64,000 nt of DNA from Megaustenia siamemsis (GCA_032433765.1 JAVIAB010000025.1:37861756-37925755), one strand, 5' to 3'. Shown: positions 33,836-45,013, counted from the stretch's first letter. The notes: a model not told the origin generated them from the sequence alone. Made by a program: numbers and translations.

Positions 33836-34200
33836 TCACTTCACCACATTTATATTCAATACCTCATTCACTTCATCACATTTATATTCAATACCTCATT
33901 CACTTCATCACATTTATATTCAATACCTCATTCACTTCATCACATTTATATTCAATACCTCATTCACTTCATCACATTTATATTCAATACCTCATTCACT
34001 TCATCACATTTATATTCAATACCTCATTCACTTCATCACATTTATATTCAATACCTCATTCACTTCATCACATTTATATTCAATACCTCATTCACTTCAT
34101 CACATTTATATTCAATACCTCATTCACTTCATCACATTTATATTCAATACCTCATTCACTTCATCACATTTATATTCAATACCGCATTCACTTCATTTAT
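33836..34200. repeat. 32-bp array (different family from the edge arrays)
   Basis: About 11 almost identical copies of a unit with cattcacttcatcacattta and tattcaatacct. Virtually no divergence, so expansion looks recent. It grades into the 21-bp array at 34201. Frames across it (33581-34231, 33825-34499) are spurious. Confidence 0.95.
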
Positions 34201-34880
34201 ATTCAATACAGTCAGTCAACACTTATATTAGTACAGTAAACACTTATATCAGTACAGTCAACAATTATATCAGTACAGTCAACACTTATATCAGTAGTCA
34301 ACATTTATATCAGTACAATCAACATTTATATCAGTACAGTCAACATTTATATCAGTACAGTCAACATTTATATCAGTACAATCAACATTTATATCAGTAC
34401 AGTCAACATTTATATCAGTGTAGTCAACATTTATATAAGTACAGTCAACATTTATATCAGTACAGTCAATATTTATATCAGTACAGTCAATATTTATAAC
34501 AGGACAGTCAATATTTATATCAGTACAGTCAATATGTATAACAGGACAGTCAATATTTATATCAGTACAGTCAATATTTATATCAGTACAGTCAATATTT
34601 ATATCAGTACAGTCAATATGTATAACAGTACAGTCAATATTTATAACAGTACAGTCAATATTTATATCAGTACAGTCAATATTTATATCAGTACAGTCAA
34701 TATTTATAACAGTACAGTCAATATTTATATCAGTACAGTCAATTTTTATATCAGTACAGTCAATATTTATATCAGTACAGTCAATTTTTATATCAGTACA
34801 GTCAATATTTATATTAGAACAGTCAATATTTATATCAGTACAGTCAATATGTATAAAAGTAAAGTCAACATTTATAAATT
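34201..34880. repeat. 21-bp array
   Basis: About 32 copies of caatatttatatcagtacagt with caacattta variants at the left. The period is seven codons, so open frames are artefacts. The last unit of the preceding 32-bp array (ttatattcaatacagtcag) looks like the source of this unit. Confidence 0.94.
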
Positions 34881-34907
34881 ACAGGATATCGAACATTAAT
34901 TCAAAAT

Positions 34908-35270
34908 TTGGGGGAGAGATGGCCGGGTGGTTCAGAGATAAGGCATCGGCCTCAGAAGATGAAGAAAATAGGTTCGAATCCCAACACAGTCGATTGTCCA
35001 CTTCCAATCCGTGGCTTCCTAGTGGCTTTACCTTCCCCTGGTCTCTGGCTAGTGAGATCCGATACCTAGCCCTCTCGGATAGCGACGAAAAAGCTGGAGG
35101 CCCCGTGTGCACTTTGCACACGTTAAAGAACCATCAGAAACTTAAAGTTGAAAAAGTAGGCCGAAATGGCCGCTGCCCGGGGAAAAGTTGTTAATTAAGC
35201 AAACCTGCCCATACTGAAGACGGATGTGCCGGTCCGAAAGGCACAGTTATCGCAATCTTGCTGTTAACAA
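34908..35270 (+). mobile_element. tRNA-derived SINE, family D, copy D1
   Basis: A-box-like tggccgggtggttcag from 34920 and a canonical B-box ggttcgaatcc at 34971-34981. The core contains ctctggctagtgagatccga and tacctagccctctcggata, then cacacgttaaagaacc, and the distal part gaagacggatgtgccggtcc. Best preserved D copy; TSD not resolved. Confidence 0.88.
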
Positions 35271-35402
35271 ACAAAAAAAAAAAACACAACGCATAGACAC
35301 CTAATTAATTGTTGGATGCAGTAGAAGAAGAAGAAACAGATTTACTGAAAATAAAAATAAAGAAAAGTCACCGACCCCCACCAGATGCTCAAATAAATGA
35401 AA

Positions 35403-35690
35403 GCTGACTAGTCCAGTGGTACGGCGCCGGCCTCTCTTCAGGATGGACCCGGGTTTAAAGCTCACCACAAAATGTGTTGAGTTTTCAAAAATATACAAAT
35501 AAATTAATCCGTGGTTTCTCTATGACGTTACCCTACCCCCTGATCTCTTGGGTCGTGAGATCCGATGCCTAGCCCTCTCGGATAACGGCAATAAATAAAC
35601 AGGACGTCTCGTGTGCACTCTCGCACGTTAAAGTACCATCGACAGTTAAAATTTAAAAAAAAAAGTAGTCCACAAATATGGTCGATTCTG
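35403..35690 (+). mobile_element. tRNA-derived SINE, family D, copy D3
   Basis: A-box-like tagtccagtggtacggc from 35409 and a degenerate B-box gggtttaaagctc at 35451-35463. Shares gtgagatccgatgcctagcc, ctctcggataacgg and gcacgttaaagtaccat with D1. Its tRNA-like head differs from D1, so different heads carry the same core. Ends near a G-run at 35699-35711. Confidence 0.8.
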
Positions 35691-35884
35691 GGGGTGTGGG
35701 GGGGGGGGGGGTGAATAGAAACCTACCAATGCCGTGGATCACAGGCCGTGCTACGGAATTCGTGCACATCGGCCAGGATTCTTTTTTTACGAATTTTTTC
35801 GAGATTCTCGCGGCGGATATCGGAGCACCTATGGGTTGGTCCGGTGTACAGAGATAAAGATACTAACAACATAAGGAAACAGAG

Positions 35885-36572
35885 AGGGAATTTACCGACA
35901 GAAGGGAGAATCTACATAACAGAAGGGAGAATCTACCTAACAGAAGGGAGAATCTACCGACAGAAGGGAGAATCTACACAACAAAAGGGAGAATCTGCCT
36001 AACAGAAGGGAGAACCTAACAGAAGAGAGAATCTGCCTAACAGGAAGGATAATCTGCATAACAGAAGTGAGAGTCTACCCAATAGAAGGGATAATCTGCC
36101 TTACAGAAGGGAGAATCTACCTAACTGAAGAAAGAATCCACCTAACACAAGGGAAAATCTACCTAACAGAAGGGAGAATCTACCTAACTGAAGGAAGAAT
36201 CTACCTAACAGAAGGGAGAATCTAAATAATAGAATGGAGAATCTACCTTACAGAAGGGAGAATATACCTAACAGAAAGGAGAATCTACTTAACAGAAGGG
36301 AGAATCTACCTAACAGAAGGGAGAATTTACCTTACAGAAGGGAGAATCTACCTAACAGAAGGGATAATTTACCTGACAAAAGGGAGAATCTACATAACAG
36401 AAGGGAGAATCTACCTAACTGAAGGAAGAATCTACCTAACAGAAGTGAGATTCTACATAACAGAATGGAGAATCTACCTAACAGAAGGGAAAATCTACAT
36501 AACAGAAAGGAGAATCTACCTAACAGAAGGGAGAATCTACCTAACAGAAGGGAGAATCTACCTAACAGAAGG
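35885..36572. repeat. 21-bp array (acagaagggagaatctacct)
   Basis: About 33 copies of aacagaagggagaatctacct with scattered substitutions and a few indels. Short open frames are artefacts. Confidence 0.94.
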
Positions 36573-37011
36573 GAACTGAAGCAACCCTTTGGTGACTACC
36601 ACATATTTGAAAACGACTGCTTTTTTTAACAAGACCAAACAAACAAACGTTTCCATTCAAAAGTCTTCAACATGTGACAAACACAAGCTAAACAGAGGTT
36701 TAACAAATTCTCACAGTTGTAGAACAGTTGGTAATCAAAATAATCGTAGGTGGGTCGGAGATGAACGTTCGCTGCTACGTCAGTTCATGGAAAGTAAGAC
36801 GTCACATTATAACGACAGGGCGCTATAGTGGAGAGCTTCTGATCGTTGGTAGAGGTGGAAAGTGAGGTAGATGAACAATGTCACCACATATCATGTCCTC
36901 CAACGATTGACCAAAGTCAAAACGTCTCACGTGATCAATTCATCGCAAGCGACGCTGCTTTTAAAAAGTATACAGCCTAGAGGTGTTTGCTTCTTCGAGA
37001 ACATCTAACAC
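36573..37011. other. No recognisable feature
   Basis: Single-copy-looking sequence. No convincing gene. Confidence 0.45.
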
Positions 37012-37745
37012 AATTAATGACTTATAATAAGGTAATTCTAGATAACGACTTAAAATAAGGTAATTCTAGAGAACGACTTAAAATAAGGTAATTCTAGAGA
37101 ACGACTTAAAATAAGGTAATTCTAGAGAACGACTTAAAATATGGTAATTCTACAGAACGACTTAAAATATGGTAAATCTAGAGGATGACTTAAAATAAGG
37201 TAATTCTAGAGACCGACTTAAAATAAGGTAATTCTACAGAACGACTTAAAATATGGTAAATCTAGAGGATGACTTATAATAAGGTAATTCTAGAGAACGA
37301 CTTAAAATAAGGTAATTCTACAGAACGACTTAAAATATGGTAAATCTAGAGGATGACTTATAATAAGGTAATTCTAGAGAACGACTTAAAATAAGGTAAT
37401 TCTACAGAACGACTTAAAATATGGTAAATCTAGAGGATGACTTAAAATAAGGTAATTCTAGAGAACGACTTAAAATATGGTAATTCTAGAGGAAGACTTA
37501 AAATAAGGTAATTCTAGAGAACGACTTAAAATAAGGTAATTCTAGAGAACGACTTAAAATAAGGTAATTCTAGAGAACGACTTATAATAAGGTAATTCTA
37601 GAGAACGACTTAAAATATGGTAATTCTAGAGGATGACTTAAAATAAGGTAATTCTAGAGAACGACTTAAAATAAGGTAATTCTAGAGAACGACTTAAAAT
37701 AAGGTAATTCTAGAGAACGACTTAAAATAAGGTAATTCTAGAGAA
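37012..37745. repeat. 28-bp array (AT-rich)
   Basis: About 26 copies of a unit with aaaataaggtaattctagag and aacgactt. A variant set (aatatggtaaatctagagga) recurs three or four times at regular spacing between 37140 and 37440, suggesting a small higher-order repeat of about 112 bp. Confidence 0.93.
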
Positions 37746-38161
37746 TGAAATAAGACCACATTGAACAATTTAATTATTGAAAAGAAGAAAAGCGAAAAAA
37801 TAAAAGAGAAAGAGAAACGTTATTAACGTAATAGATGGCAGGATGATGCCACAGAACCGTTGGTCGATGAAAGGGGAAATGGCTTACCGTAACATGCCCG
37901 ATAGACACGTACCTTCTAAGCTAAACAAAATGAAAGTGAATAAAATAAGCAACAAAAACAAAGGATGCGAAGAGAAATAAAAACAGCTACAAGCCCTGGC
38001 AACGAGAGGGCGAGAGGATATAGAGGAATTTGGTTTTGAAAAGATCACAGGTCTATTTGAGATAAATATAGAAGAGGTTATGTTCGGCCTATTGTAGAAC
38101 AATCATTATGATTGTCTTGTGTTAAAGAAGGGCTGCGGAATGCAATGATTTGGTGAAAGTA
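37746..38161. other. No recognisable feature
   Basis: A-rich mixed sequence. No gene or family is recognised. Confidence 0.45.
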
Positions 38162-38773
38162 AACTTTGTGCGCAGAATAAAAAGATGGAAATGGCAGGAC
38201 AAAATCACTAACATAGAATTATGGAAATGTACCAGTCAAAATGAATGAGGTGCGCGTGGCCGTGCGGCTAAAACCACTGTTCCGCTGGTTGAAAAGCCGA
38301 TGTACGGTGTTCGAAGCCCGCGGTAGACAGAAAGGATTTTTTCTATCGGGGGTGAAATAAAAATCCTGAGTCTCACAAGTCGTGGCGACTGCTTGACCAA
38401 GCGGCCTTTATCCCTCTGGTTCTATCGTTGCCCCCCGTCATACATCAGCAATGGTACTATGTGACGTAAAGATAACCAGTCAAATACAAGTGGACAAAGA
38501 GATACAGCGAAGACGATGGCGCTGGATAGGACACACACTGCGGAAGCGATCTGAGAGTATTACACAACAGGCCCTTTTTTGGAATCATCAGGGGAAAAAG
38601 ACAAAGAACACCAAGGAATTCTTGGAGAAGACAGATAGAAGCAGAGATGAAGATGAAGGGGAAGACATAACGATCATAAAAGAATGGCAAGAAACAGAAC
38701 GGTCTTGGAAAGTGTTTGTTGAAGACCTATGCTCCACAGGGAGCTGAAAGGTAGAAGAAGAAGACTTTGTGCG
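38162..38773 (+). mobile_element. 5'-truncated non-LTR family C insertion with TSD actttgtgcg
   Basis: Direct repeats actttgtgcg at 38162-38171 and 38764-38773 bracket the insertion. It encodes KWQDKITNIELWKC, then (after SINE F) VDKEIQRRRWRWIGHTLRKR, ITQQALFWNHQGKK and ERSWKVFVEDLCSTGS plus a stop at about 38746, followed by a gtagaagaagaag tail. It keeps only the C-terminal ~115 codons, with no RT domain. The single-copy VFVEDLCSTGS end is the unexpanded counterpart of the 38-bp array at 31740. Confidence 0.92.
38231..38484 (+). mobile_element. tRNA-derived SINE, family F, nested in non-LTR family C
   Basis: Inserted at accagtcaaa (38231-38240 and 38475-38484), splitting the CTSQ-IQVDKE codons of the host element. 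The tRNA-like head is gcgcgtggccgtgcggctaa, with B-box-like ggtgttcgaagccc at 38306-38319. Only one copy is seen in the window. Confidence 0.85.
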
Positions 38774-38893
38774 AAATAAATTAATGTCTGTCTTCTGTTT
38801 GGGGGAATCCATAAAGTAAACTAATTTGGAGATGGAAATAACCAATAAATAGCAAATCAGTAACAACCGTGTAAAGAAAGTAACTTCCGAAGT

Positions 38894-39228
38894 CAGGTCA
38901 AGGTCAAGGTCAAGTACGAGACTTCAATTGGTGTCTAAGCACGCAAATTTCCACCCATATGTTCTCGGCCGCCCATCCATAAATGTTCGGAGACTTCTGG
39001 ATAGTGTCGCCTCAAGCATCGAAACTCACGATACGAGGCACCATTCCTCACCTTCCCAGAGTGCAACCCTGGTACCCATTTCTGCCAGCGGCTGTGGGCC
39101 GACCGTTGGGGTATTTTTTTTCCAGCCACGAGTACAACTCACACTGCTCCCAGCGGGAATCGAACACGGGTTGTCCGAACGTCGTTAGCCCAGTCGGGTG
39201 GTTTTCCCAACTAGGCTACCGAGACCCA
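38894..39228 (-). mobile_element. tRNA-derived SINE, family B, copy 4
   Basis: Reverse copy with a ggtcaaggtcaaggtcaag tail at the left and a head ctaggctaccgagaccc at the right. Contains gggaatcgaacacgggttg as in copy 2. Confidence 0.88.
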
Positions 39229-39273
39229 CAAGTTTTAAGGTTTAGTTTGGTAATGTTAATAGAGTGTAGCAAT

Positions 39274-39535
39274 AGGAGGACGGGATGGTCTCGAGGCAAG
39301 ACGCCGGTCTCGAGACAGAAAGGTTGTGAGTTCAAATCCAGGCTGCACCAGTCGGGATTTATATTTGTGATTTCTCTCTGTGGCAACCACCCCTGGTCTC
39401 AGCAGCGAGGCCCGGCTTGAAATGTCAATTACTCATTGACGGAAAAAAAAATATGGGTATCTCTGAAAACGGAGTTTTCTGCCTGTGCGGTGAGGGACCC
39501 TTATGACACGGGCTGCCATGAAAAAAAATACTAAT
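39274..39535 (+). mobile_element. tRNA-derived SINE, family E, copy 2
   Basis: A-box-like tggtctcgaggcaagac from 39286 and B-box-like ggttgtgagttcaaatcc at 39322-39339. The body includes gtggcaaccacccctggtct and gtgagggacccttatgacac. Ends in an A-rich tail. Counterpart of 22790-23075. Confidence 0.85.
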
Positions 39536-39739
39536 TAAAAAAAAAGCTATAACAGATAACAACGAAGATGTTGCAAAAATACTAAACAAAGAAAAAACTT
39601 TTCGGACATAAAAGTCTTCTGCAGGTACGAAAGCAAAGTAAACAGAAAATAAATCTTTAAAAAGAAAAATAAATCTGAAATAGCAGCAAGAGACACTGTG
39701 TAGGGCAACACATAATGACATGAAAATATATACTTCTAA

Positions 39740-39930
39740 TACTTGATGACATATTTGTTGTGATGGAAAGTCAAAATAAAGGTCTAAGTCTCAACAGTAA
39801 AAATAAAGAATTCTTGATTGTAAAATAGAAAAAGGTCATCTCTCAAATGAACAACTAAAGTAAATGGACAATATTGAAACATGTCAATGTAGTTAAATAT
39901 CTGGGAACGATGTTAGCTTCAAATGGTAGA
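39740..39930 (+). pseudogene. Non-LTR family 1 remnant, part upstream of the 41-bp array
   Basis: Forward strand encodes MESQNKGLSLNSKNKEFLIV (the region after the RT YADD box) and then VVKYLGTMLASNGRCTTVV, matching the FKYLGSxxxSDGRCTxEIR block of non-LTR RTs. It runs directly into the array and resumes after it at 42916. Confidence 0.8.
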
Positions 39931-42915
39931 TGTACAACAGTGGTGAGGTGTAGCATAGTTCTGATGGTAGATGTACCTCAGAGGTGAGGTGTAGAATAGT
40001 TCAGGTGGTAGATGTACAACAGAGGTGAGGTGTAGAATAGTTCAGTTGGTAGATGTACAACAGAGTTGAGGTGTAGAATAGTTCAGTTGGTAGATGTACA
40101 ACAGAGTTGAGGTGTAGAATAGTTCAGATGGTAGATGTACAGCAGAGGTGAGGTGTAGAATAGTTCAGATGGTAGATGTACAACAGAGGTGAGATGTAGA
40201 ATAGTTCTGATGGTAGATGTACATCAGAGGTGAGGTGTAGAATAGTTCAGATGGTAGATGTACAACAGTGGTGAGGTGTAGAATAGTTCAGATGGTAGAT
40301 GTACAACAGAGGTGAGATGTAGAATAGTTCAGATGGTAGATGTACAACAGAGGTGAGATGTAGAATAGTTCAGATGGTAGATGTACAACAGAGGTGAGAT
40401 GTAGAATAGTTCTGATGGTAGATGTACAACAGAGTTGAGGTGTAGAATAGTTCAGGTGGTAGATGTACAACAGAGGTGAGGTGTAGAATAGTTCAGGTGG
40501 TAGATGTACCTCAGAGGTGAGGTGTAGAATAGTTCAGGTGGTAGATGTACAACAGTGGTGAGGTGTAGAATAGTTCTGATGGTAGATGTACCTCAGAGGT
40601 GAGATGTAGAATAGTTCAGATGGTAGATGTACAACAGTGGTGAGGTGTAGAATAGTTCTGATGGTAGATGTACAACAGAGGTGAGATGTAGAATAGTTCA
40701 GATGGTAGATGTACAACAGTGGTGAGGTGTAGAATAGTTCAGGTGGTAGATGTACAACAGAGGTGAGATGTAGAATAGTTCAGATGGTAGATGTACAACA
40801 GAGGTGAGATGTAGAATAGTTCAGATGGTAGATGTACAACAGAGGTGAGATGTAGAATAGTTCTGATGGTAGATGTACAACAGAGTTGAGGTGTAGAATA
40901 GTTCAGGTGGTAGATGTACAACAGAGGTGAGGTGTAGAATAGTTCAGGTGGTAGATGTACAACAGTGGTGAGGTGTAGAATAGTTCTGATGGTAGATGTA
41001 CCTCAGAGGTGAGGTGTAGAATAGTTCAGGTGGTAGATGTACAACAGTGGTGAGGTGTAGAATAGTTCAGATGGTAGATGTACAACAGAGGTGAGATGTA
41101 GAATAGTTCTGATGGTAGATGTACAACAGAGTTGAGGTGTAGAATAGTTCAGGTGGTAGATGTACAACAGAGGTGAGGTGTAGAATAGTTCAGGTGGTAG
41201 ATGTACCTCAGAGGTGAGGTGTAGAATAGTTCAGGTGGTAGATGTACAACAGTGGTGAGGTGTAGAATAGTTCTGATGGTAGATGTACCTCAGAGGTGAG
41301 ATGTAGAATAGTTCAGATGGTAGATGTACAACAGTGGTGAGGTGTAGAATAGTTCAGATGGTAGATGTACAACAGAGGTGAGATGTAGAATAGTTCAGAT
41401 GGTAGATGTACAACAGTGGTGAGGTGTAGAATAGTTCAGGTGGTAGATGTACAACAGAGGTGAGATGTATAATAGTTCAGATGGTAGATGTACAACAGAG
41501 GTGAGATGTAGAATAGTTCAGATGGTAGATGTACAACAGAGGTGAGATGTAGAATAGTTCTGATGGTAGATGTACAACAGAGTTGAGGTGTAGAATAGTT
41601 CAGGTGGTAGATGTACAACAGAGGTGAGGTGTAGAATAGTTCAGGTGGTAGATGTACAACAGTGGTGAGGTGTTGAATAGTTCAGGTGGTAGATGTACAA
41701 CAGTGGTGAGGTGTAGAATAGTTCTGATGGTAGATGTACCTCAGAGGTGAGGTGTAGAATAGTTCAGGTGGTAGATGTACAACAGAGGTGAGGTGTAGAA
41801 TAGTTCAGGTGGTAGATGTACAACAGTGGTGAGGTGTAGAATAGTTCAGATGGTAGATGTACAGCAGAGGTGAGGTGTAGAATAGTTCAGATGGTAGATG
41901 TACAACAGAGGTGAGATGTAGAATAGTTCAGATGGTAGATGTACAACGGAGGAGAGGTGTAGAATAGTTCAGACGGTAGATGTACAACAGAGGTGAGGTG
42001 TAGAATAGTTCAGACGGTAGATGTACAACAGAGGTGAGGTGTAGAATAGTTCAGACGGTAGATGTACAACAGAGGTGAGGTGTAGAATAGTTCAGACGGT
42101 AGATGTACAACAGAGGTGAGGTGTAGAATAGTTCAGATGGTAGATGTACAACAGAGGTGAGGTGTAGAATAGTTCAGATGGTAGATGTACAACAGAGGTG
42201 AGATGTAGAATAGTTCAGATGGTAGATGTACAACAGAGGTGAGATGTAGAATAGTTCAGATGGTAGATGTACAACAGAGGTGAGATGTAGAATAGTTCAG
42301 ATGGTAGATGTACAACAGTGGTGAGATTTATAATAGTTCTGATGGTAGATGTACAACAGAGGTGAGATGTAGAATAGTTCTGATGGTAGATGTACAACAG
42401 AGGTGAGATGTAGAATAGTTCAGATGGTAGATGTACAACAGAGGTGAGATGTAGAATAGTTCAGATGGTAGATGTACAACAGAGGTGAGATGTAGAATAG
42501 TTCAGATGGTAGATGTACAACAGAGGTGAGATGTAGAATAGTTCTGATGGTAGATGTACAACAGAGGTGAGATGCAGAATAGTTCTGATGGTAGATGTAC
42601 AACAGAGGTGAGATGTAGAATAGTTCTGATGGTAGATGTACAACAGAGGTGAGATGTAGAATAGTTCTGATGGTAGATGTACAACAGAGGTGAGATGTAG
42701 AATAGTTCAGACGGTAGATGTACAACAGTGGTGAGATGTAGAATAGTTCTGATGGTAGATGTACAACAGAGGTGAGATGTAGAATAGTTCTGATGGTAGA
42801 TGTACAACAGAGGTGAGATGTAGAATAGTTCAGACGGTAGATGTACAACAGTGGTGAGATGTAGAATAGTTCTGATGGTAGATGTACAACAGAGGTGAGG
42901 TGTAGAATAGTTCAG
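39931..42915 (+). repeat. 41-bp minisatellite from the DGRCTTEVRCR codons, ~72 copies
   Basis: A 3-kb array of a unit with gatggtagatgtacaacaga and ggtgaggtgtagaatagttc. One unit reads DGRCTTEVRCRIVQ, continuous with family-1 coding sequence on both sides. The period is not a multiple of three, so the frame is lost after one unit. Higher-order duplications are visible as identical reverse frames starting 40288, 40739 and 41436 (spacings 451 = 11 units and 697 = 17 units). An unexpanded copy of the same codons is at 43355-43400. Confidence 0.95.
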
Positions 42916-43185
42916 GAAATGCCAAAATGTATTTCATGTACTCAAATCTTCATCAAAGGCGAAAGAAACATTGTTGTTCATGGTTATGTAGAGCCAGTCT
43001 TCGACTGTAGATGTGAATCATGGACAACAAGGCAACAGACAAGAAAATCGTCGGTGGTCGTTCTGGATGCATGGATTACATACAAAGATTCAAATTTATA
43101 TTCAATATCTGTCAGATCTTTGAATCAAAAGATATCAAAGAGAGCTTCATGGGGGACTGTGGAATCCTTGTATTTCTTAGTTGAT
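42916..43185 (+). pseudogene. Non-LTR family 1 remnant, part downstream of the 41-bp array
   Basis: Forward frame continues EMPKCISCTQIFIKGERN, then VEPVFDCRCESWTTRQQTRK (the YGCESWT block), and degrades after about 43080. Confidence 0.75.
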
Positions 43186-43304
43186 TAACGCTACGGGATT
43201 AGATGAGGAGGTTATCTGAGCCCCTGTAGACTTGTTGTAGGATGTCGATAATCCGTTGACTAAACTAAATTAAACGATCAAATGTTAAGAATACAAGACA
43301 AGTG

Positions 43305-43935
43305 GAACAATATTAAAACAGGAAAGTGTATTTAAATATTTGGGAAGAATGTTACCTTCAGATGGAAGATGTACAAAAGAGGTGAGATGCAGAATGGCTC
43401 AGGCAAAAGCAGATTTTAAAAAATGAGGAAGATACTATGTAATCCATTTTTGACAATAGAAACAAGAAAAAGAGTTCTTAAATGATATGTAGAGCCAGTC
43501 TTAACATATTGATGTGAATTATGGACATTAGGACAACAGACAAGAAAATCACTGGAGTCTGTAGAAATGTGGTTTTACAGAAGAATGTTGAGAATACCAT
43601 GGACAGCTAAGAAGAGTAATGAAAACGTTCTGAAAGAGGCCAAAACAAAAATAGAGCTAATTTCCAATATTAGGAAGAAACAATCATCATTTTTTGGCCA
43701 TGTAATGAGAAGAGAACAACTGGAATATATTGTGACAACTGGGGAAATTGAGGGATGAAGAGATAGAGGGAACCAAAGAGAAAAGATACCAGGCAGATTA
43801 AGAGAATGGCTTGGCAGAAGGTCAACAACAGAAATGATGAATAACTGTCGAGATCGAAAGTTGTAGAGAGACATGATCACCTACACCAGCAGGCATGTCA
43901 CTTGATGATGATGATGATGATAATAATAATAATGA
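43305..43935 (+). pseudogene. Non-LTR family 1, longest 3' end copy, unexpanded
   Basis: Blocks in order: KYLGRMLPSDGRCTKEVRCR near 43335, a CELWTL-like block near 43515, MWFYRRMLRIPWTAKKSNEN at 43567, SSFFGHVMRREQLEYIVTTG, and DMITYTSRHVT plus a stop before a (GAT)n tail from about 43903. Several stops (43753, 43865 region) and frameshifts. Serves as reference for the swollen copies. Confidence 0.9.
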
Positions 43936-44261
43936 AATGAATAATCACACGAGATAACACATTTACCCCGAACCTACTGAAACTAAAATCGCCAAACCGT
44001 AAAGTTGATGTTCCTACTATTCCTGCCGCCATTTTCCATAGCAATTTGCATATTGATGAGTCACGTGGTCCATGTAAGGCTGGCCTGTTTAGTCAACAGA
44101 AAACCTTCATTGTACAAAGGACAACCCCAGTGCTCGCATCTGCTCAGTACGTTCCTGGTAGGAAGCACGTGTGCTATATGATAGCGAAAGCAATGAAGAT
44201 GGTTTCAACCGGCTAAGAACTTGACCCAAAGCTTGCCTACTTTCTCGAAAAGTATCAATTG
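43936..44261. other. No recognisable feature
   Basis: Mixed sequence after the family-1 tail. No gene is recognised. Confidence 0.45.
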
Positions 44262-44640
44262 AGAGGAAGAGGTATGTTTACAGCACTCGGGGAAAAAATG
44301 ACAAATAATCAACAACAGAAAAAAAGAACAATATATGGTCCGAAGCAGGATCGAACCCGTACTCCTAGCCATAGCGCCTTGCCACGAGAAGCCAAACGTT
44401 AGGGAACACTGCCAACTCAGCTAACTAAAAAATTAGCTATCATCGGCGATGTCTTTCACGCAGGTGTTCTCAGGGCTATAGCATGGGGCTGCGATCACAA
44501 CTCGGGGATAAATTGTGTATCTGTACTTTCCTATTAAGGCAAACATCTCCGGATAGGGTAGGGCTGAATACTTGCGTTGCAGATAAACATTTATAGGACT
44601 AAACAGCACGAATAGTAGTTTCCAGTGGTTTAGACCGGAT
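44262..44640 (-). mobile_element. SINE-like family C, reverse copy
   Basis: Contains a reversed B-box (ggatcgaaccc, 44348-44358) in a tRNA-like stretch with ggcaaggcgctatggc on the reverse strand. The left side carries ggaagaggtatgtttacagc and the right side a 200-bp arm shared with 32870-33095 and 44771-44935. The tRNA-like part lies in the middle of the element rather than at its 5' end, which is unusual for a SINE. Confidence 0.75.
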
Positions 44641-44770
44641 ACATATAATAATAAATGAATATTATTATAGAGGGGAACTTTCGAGGCGATAATCTGCGAA
44701 TTATTCAGAGGAAGAGGTATGTTTACAGCACTCTGAAAAAATGACAAAGCAACAACAGAAAAAGAACAAT
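44641..44770 (-). mobile_element. SINE-like family C, reverse half-copy
   Basis: A second reverse copy of the family-C distal arm (aataataaatgaatattatt to caatatatggtccg). It stops where a forward family-C copy begins at 44771, forming an inverted junction. Confidence 0.7.
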
Positions 44771-45013
44771 ATATGGTCCGACGTATTCAGCCTTACCCTA
44801 TCCGGGAGATACTTGTCTTAGGAAAAATACAGATACACAATTTATTCCCAAGCTATGATTGTAACCCTATGCTATAGTCATGAGAACACCTGCGAGAAAG
44901 ACATAGTCCACGATGGCTAATTTTTTTAGTTAGCTGAGTGGCAGTGTTCCCTAGCGTTCGGCTTCTCGTAGCAAGGCGCTGTGCCAAGGAGTACGGGTTT
45001 GATCCTGCTTCGG
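44771..45013 (+). mobile_element. SINE-like family C, forward copy, left part (host of the 4-kb retrotransposon)
   Basis: Begins cgtattcagccttaccctat and carries the tRNA-like head (tagctgagtggcag A-box; gtacgggtttgatcctg B-box). It is interrupted at gatcctgcttcgg (45001-45013) by the retrotransposon and resumes at 49064. Confidence 0.82.
45001..45013 (+). repeat. Left target-site duplication, gatcctgcttcgg
   Basis: Identical to 49064-49076. Lies within the family-C SINE-like sequence. Confidence 0.93.

Noticed and set aside
34971..34981. True tRNA genes (several good B-boxes)
   Set aside because: Each lies in a longer repeated element with a non-tRNA body, and no complete cloverleaf could be drawn. 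They are SINE heads.
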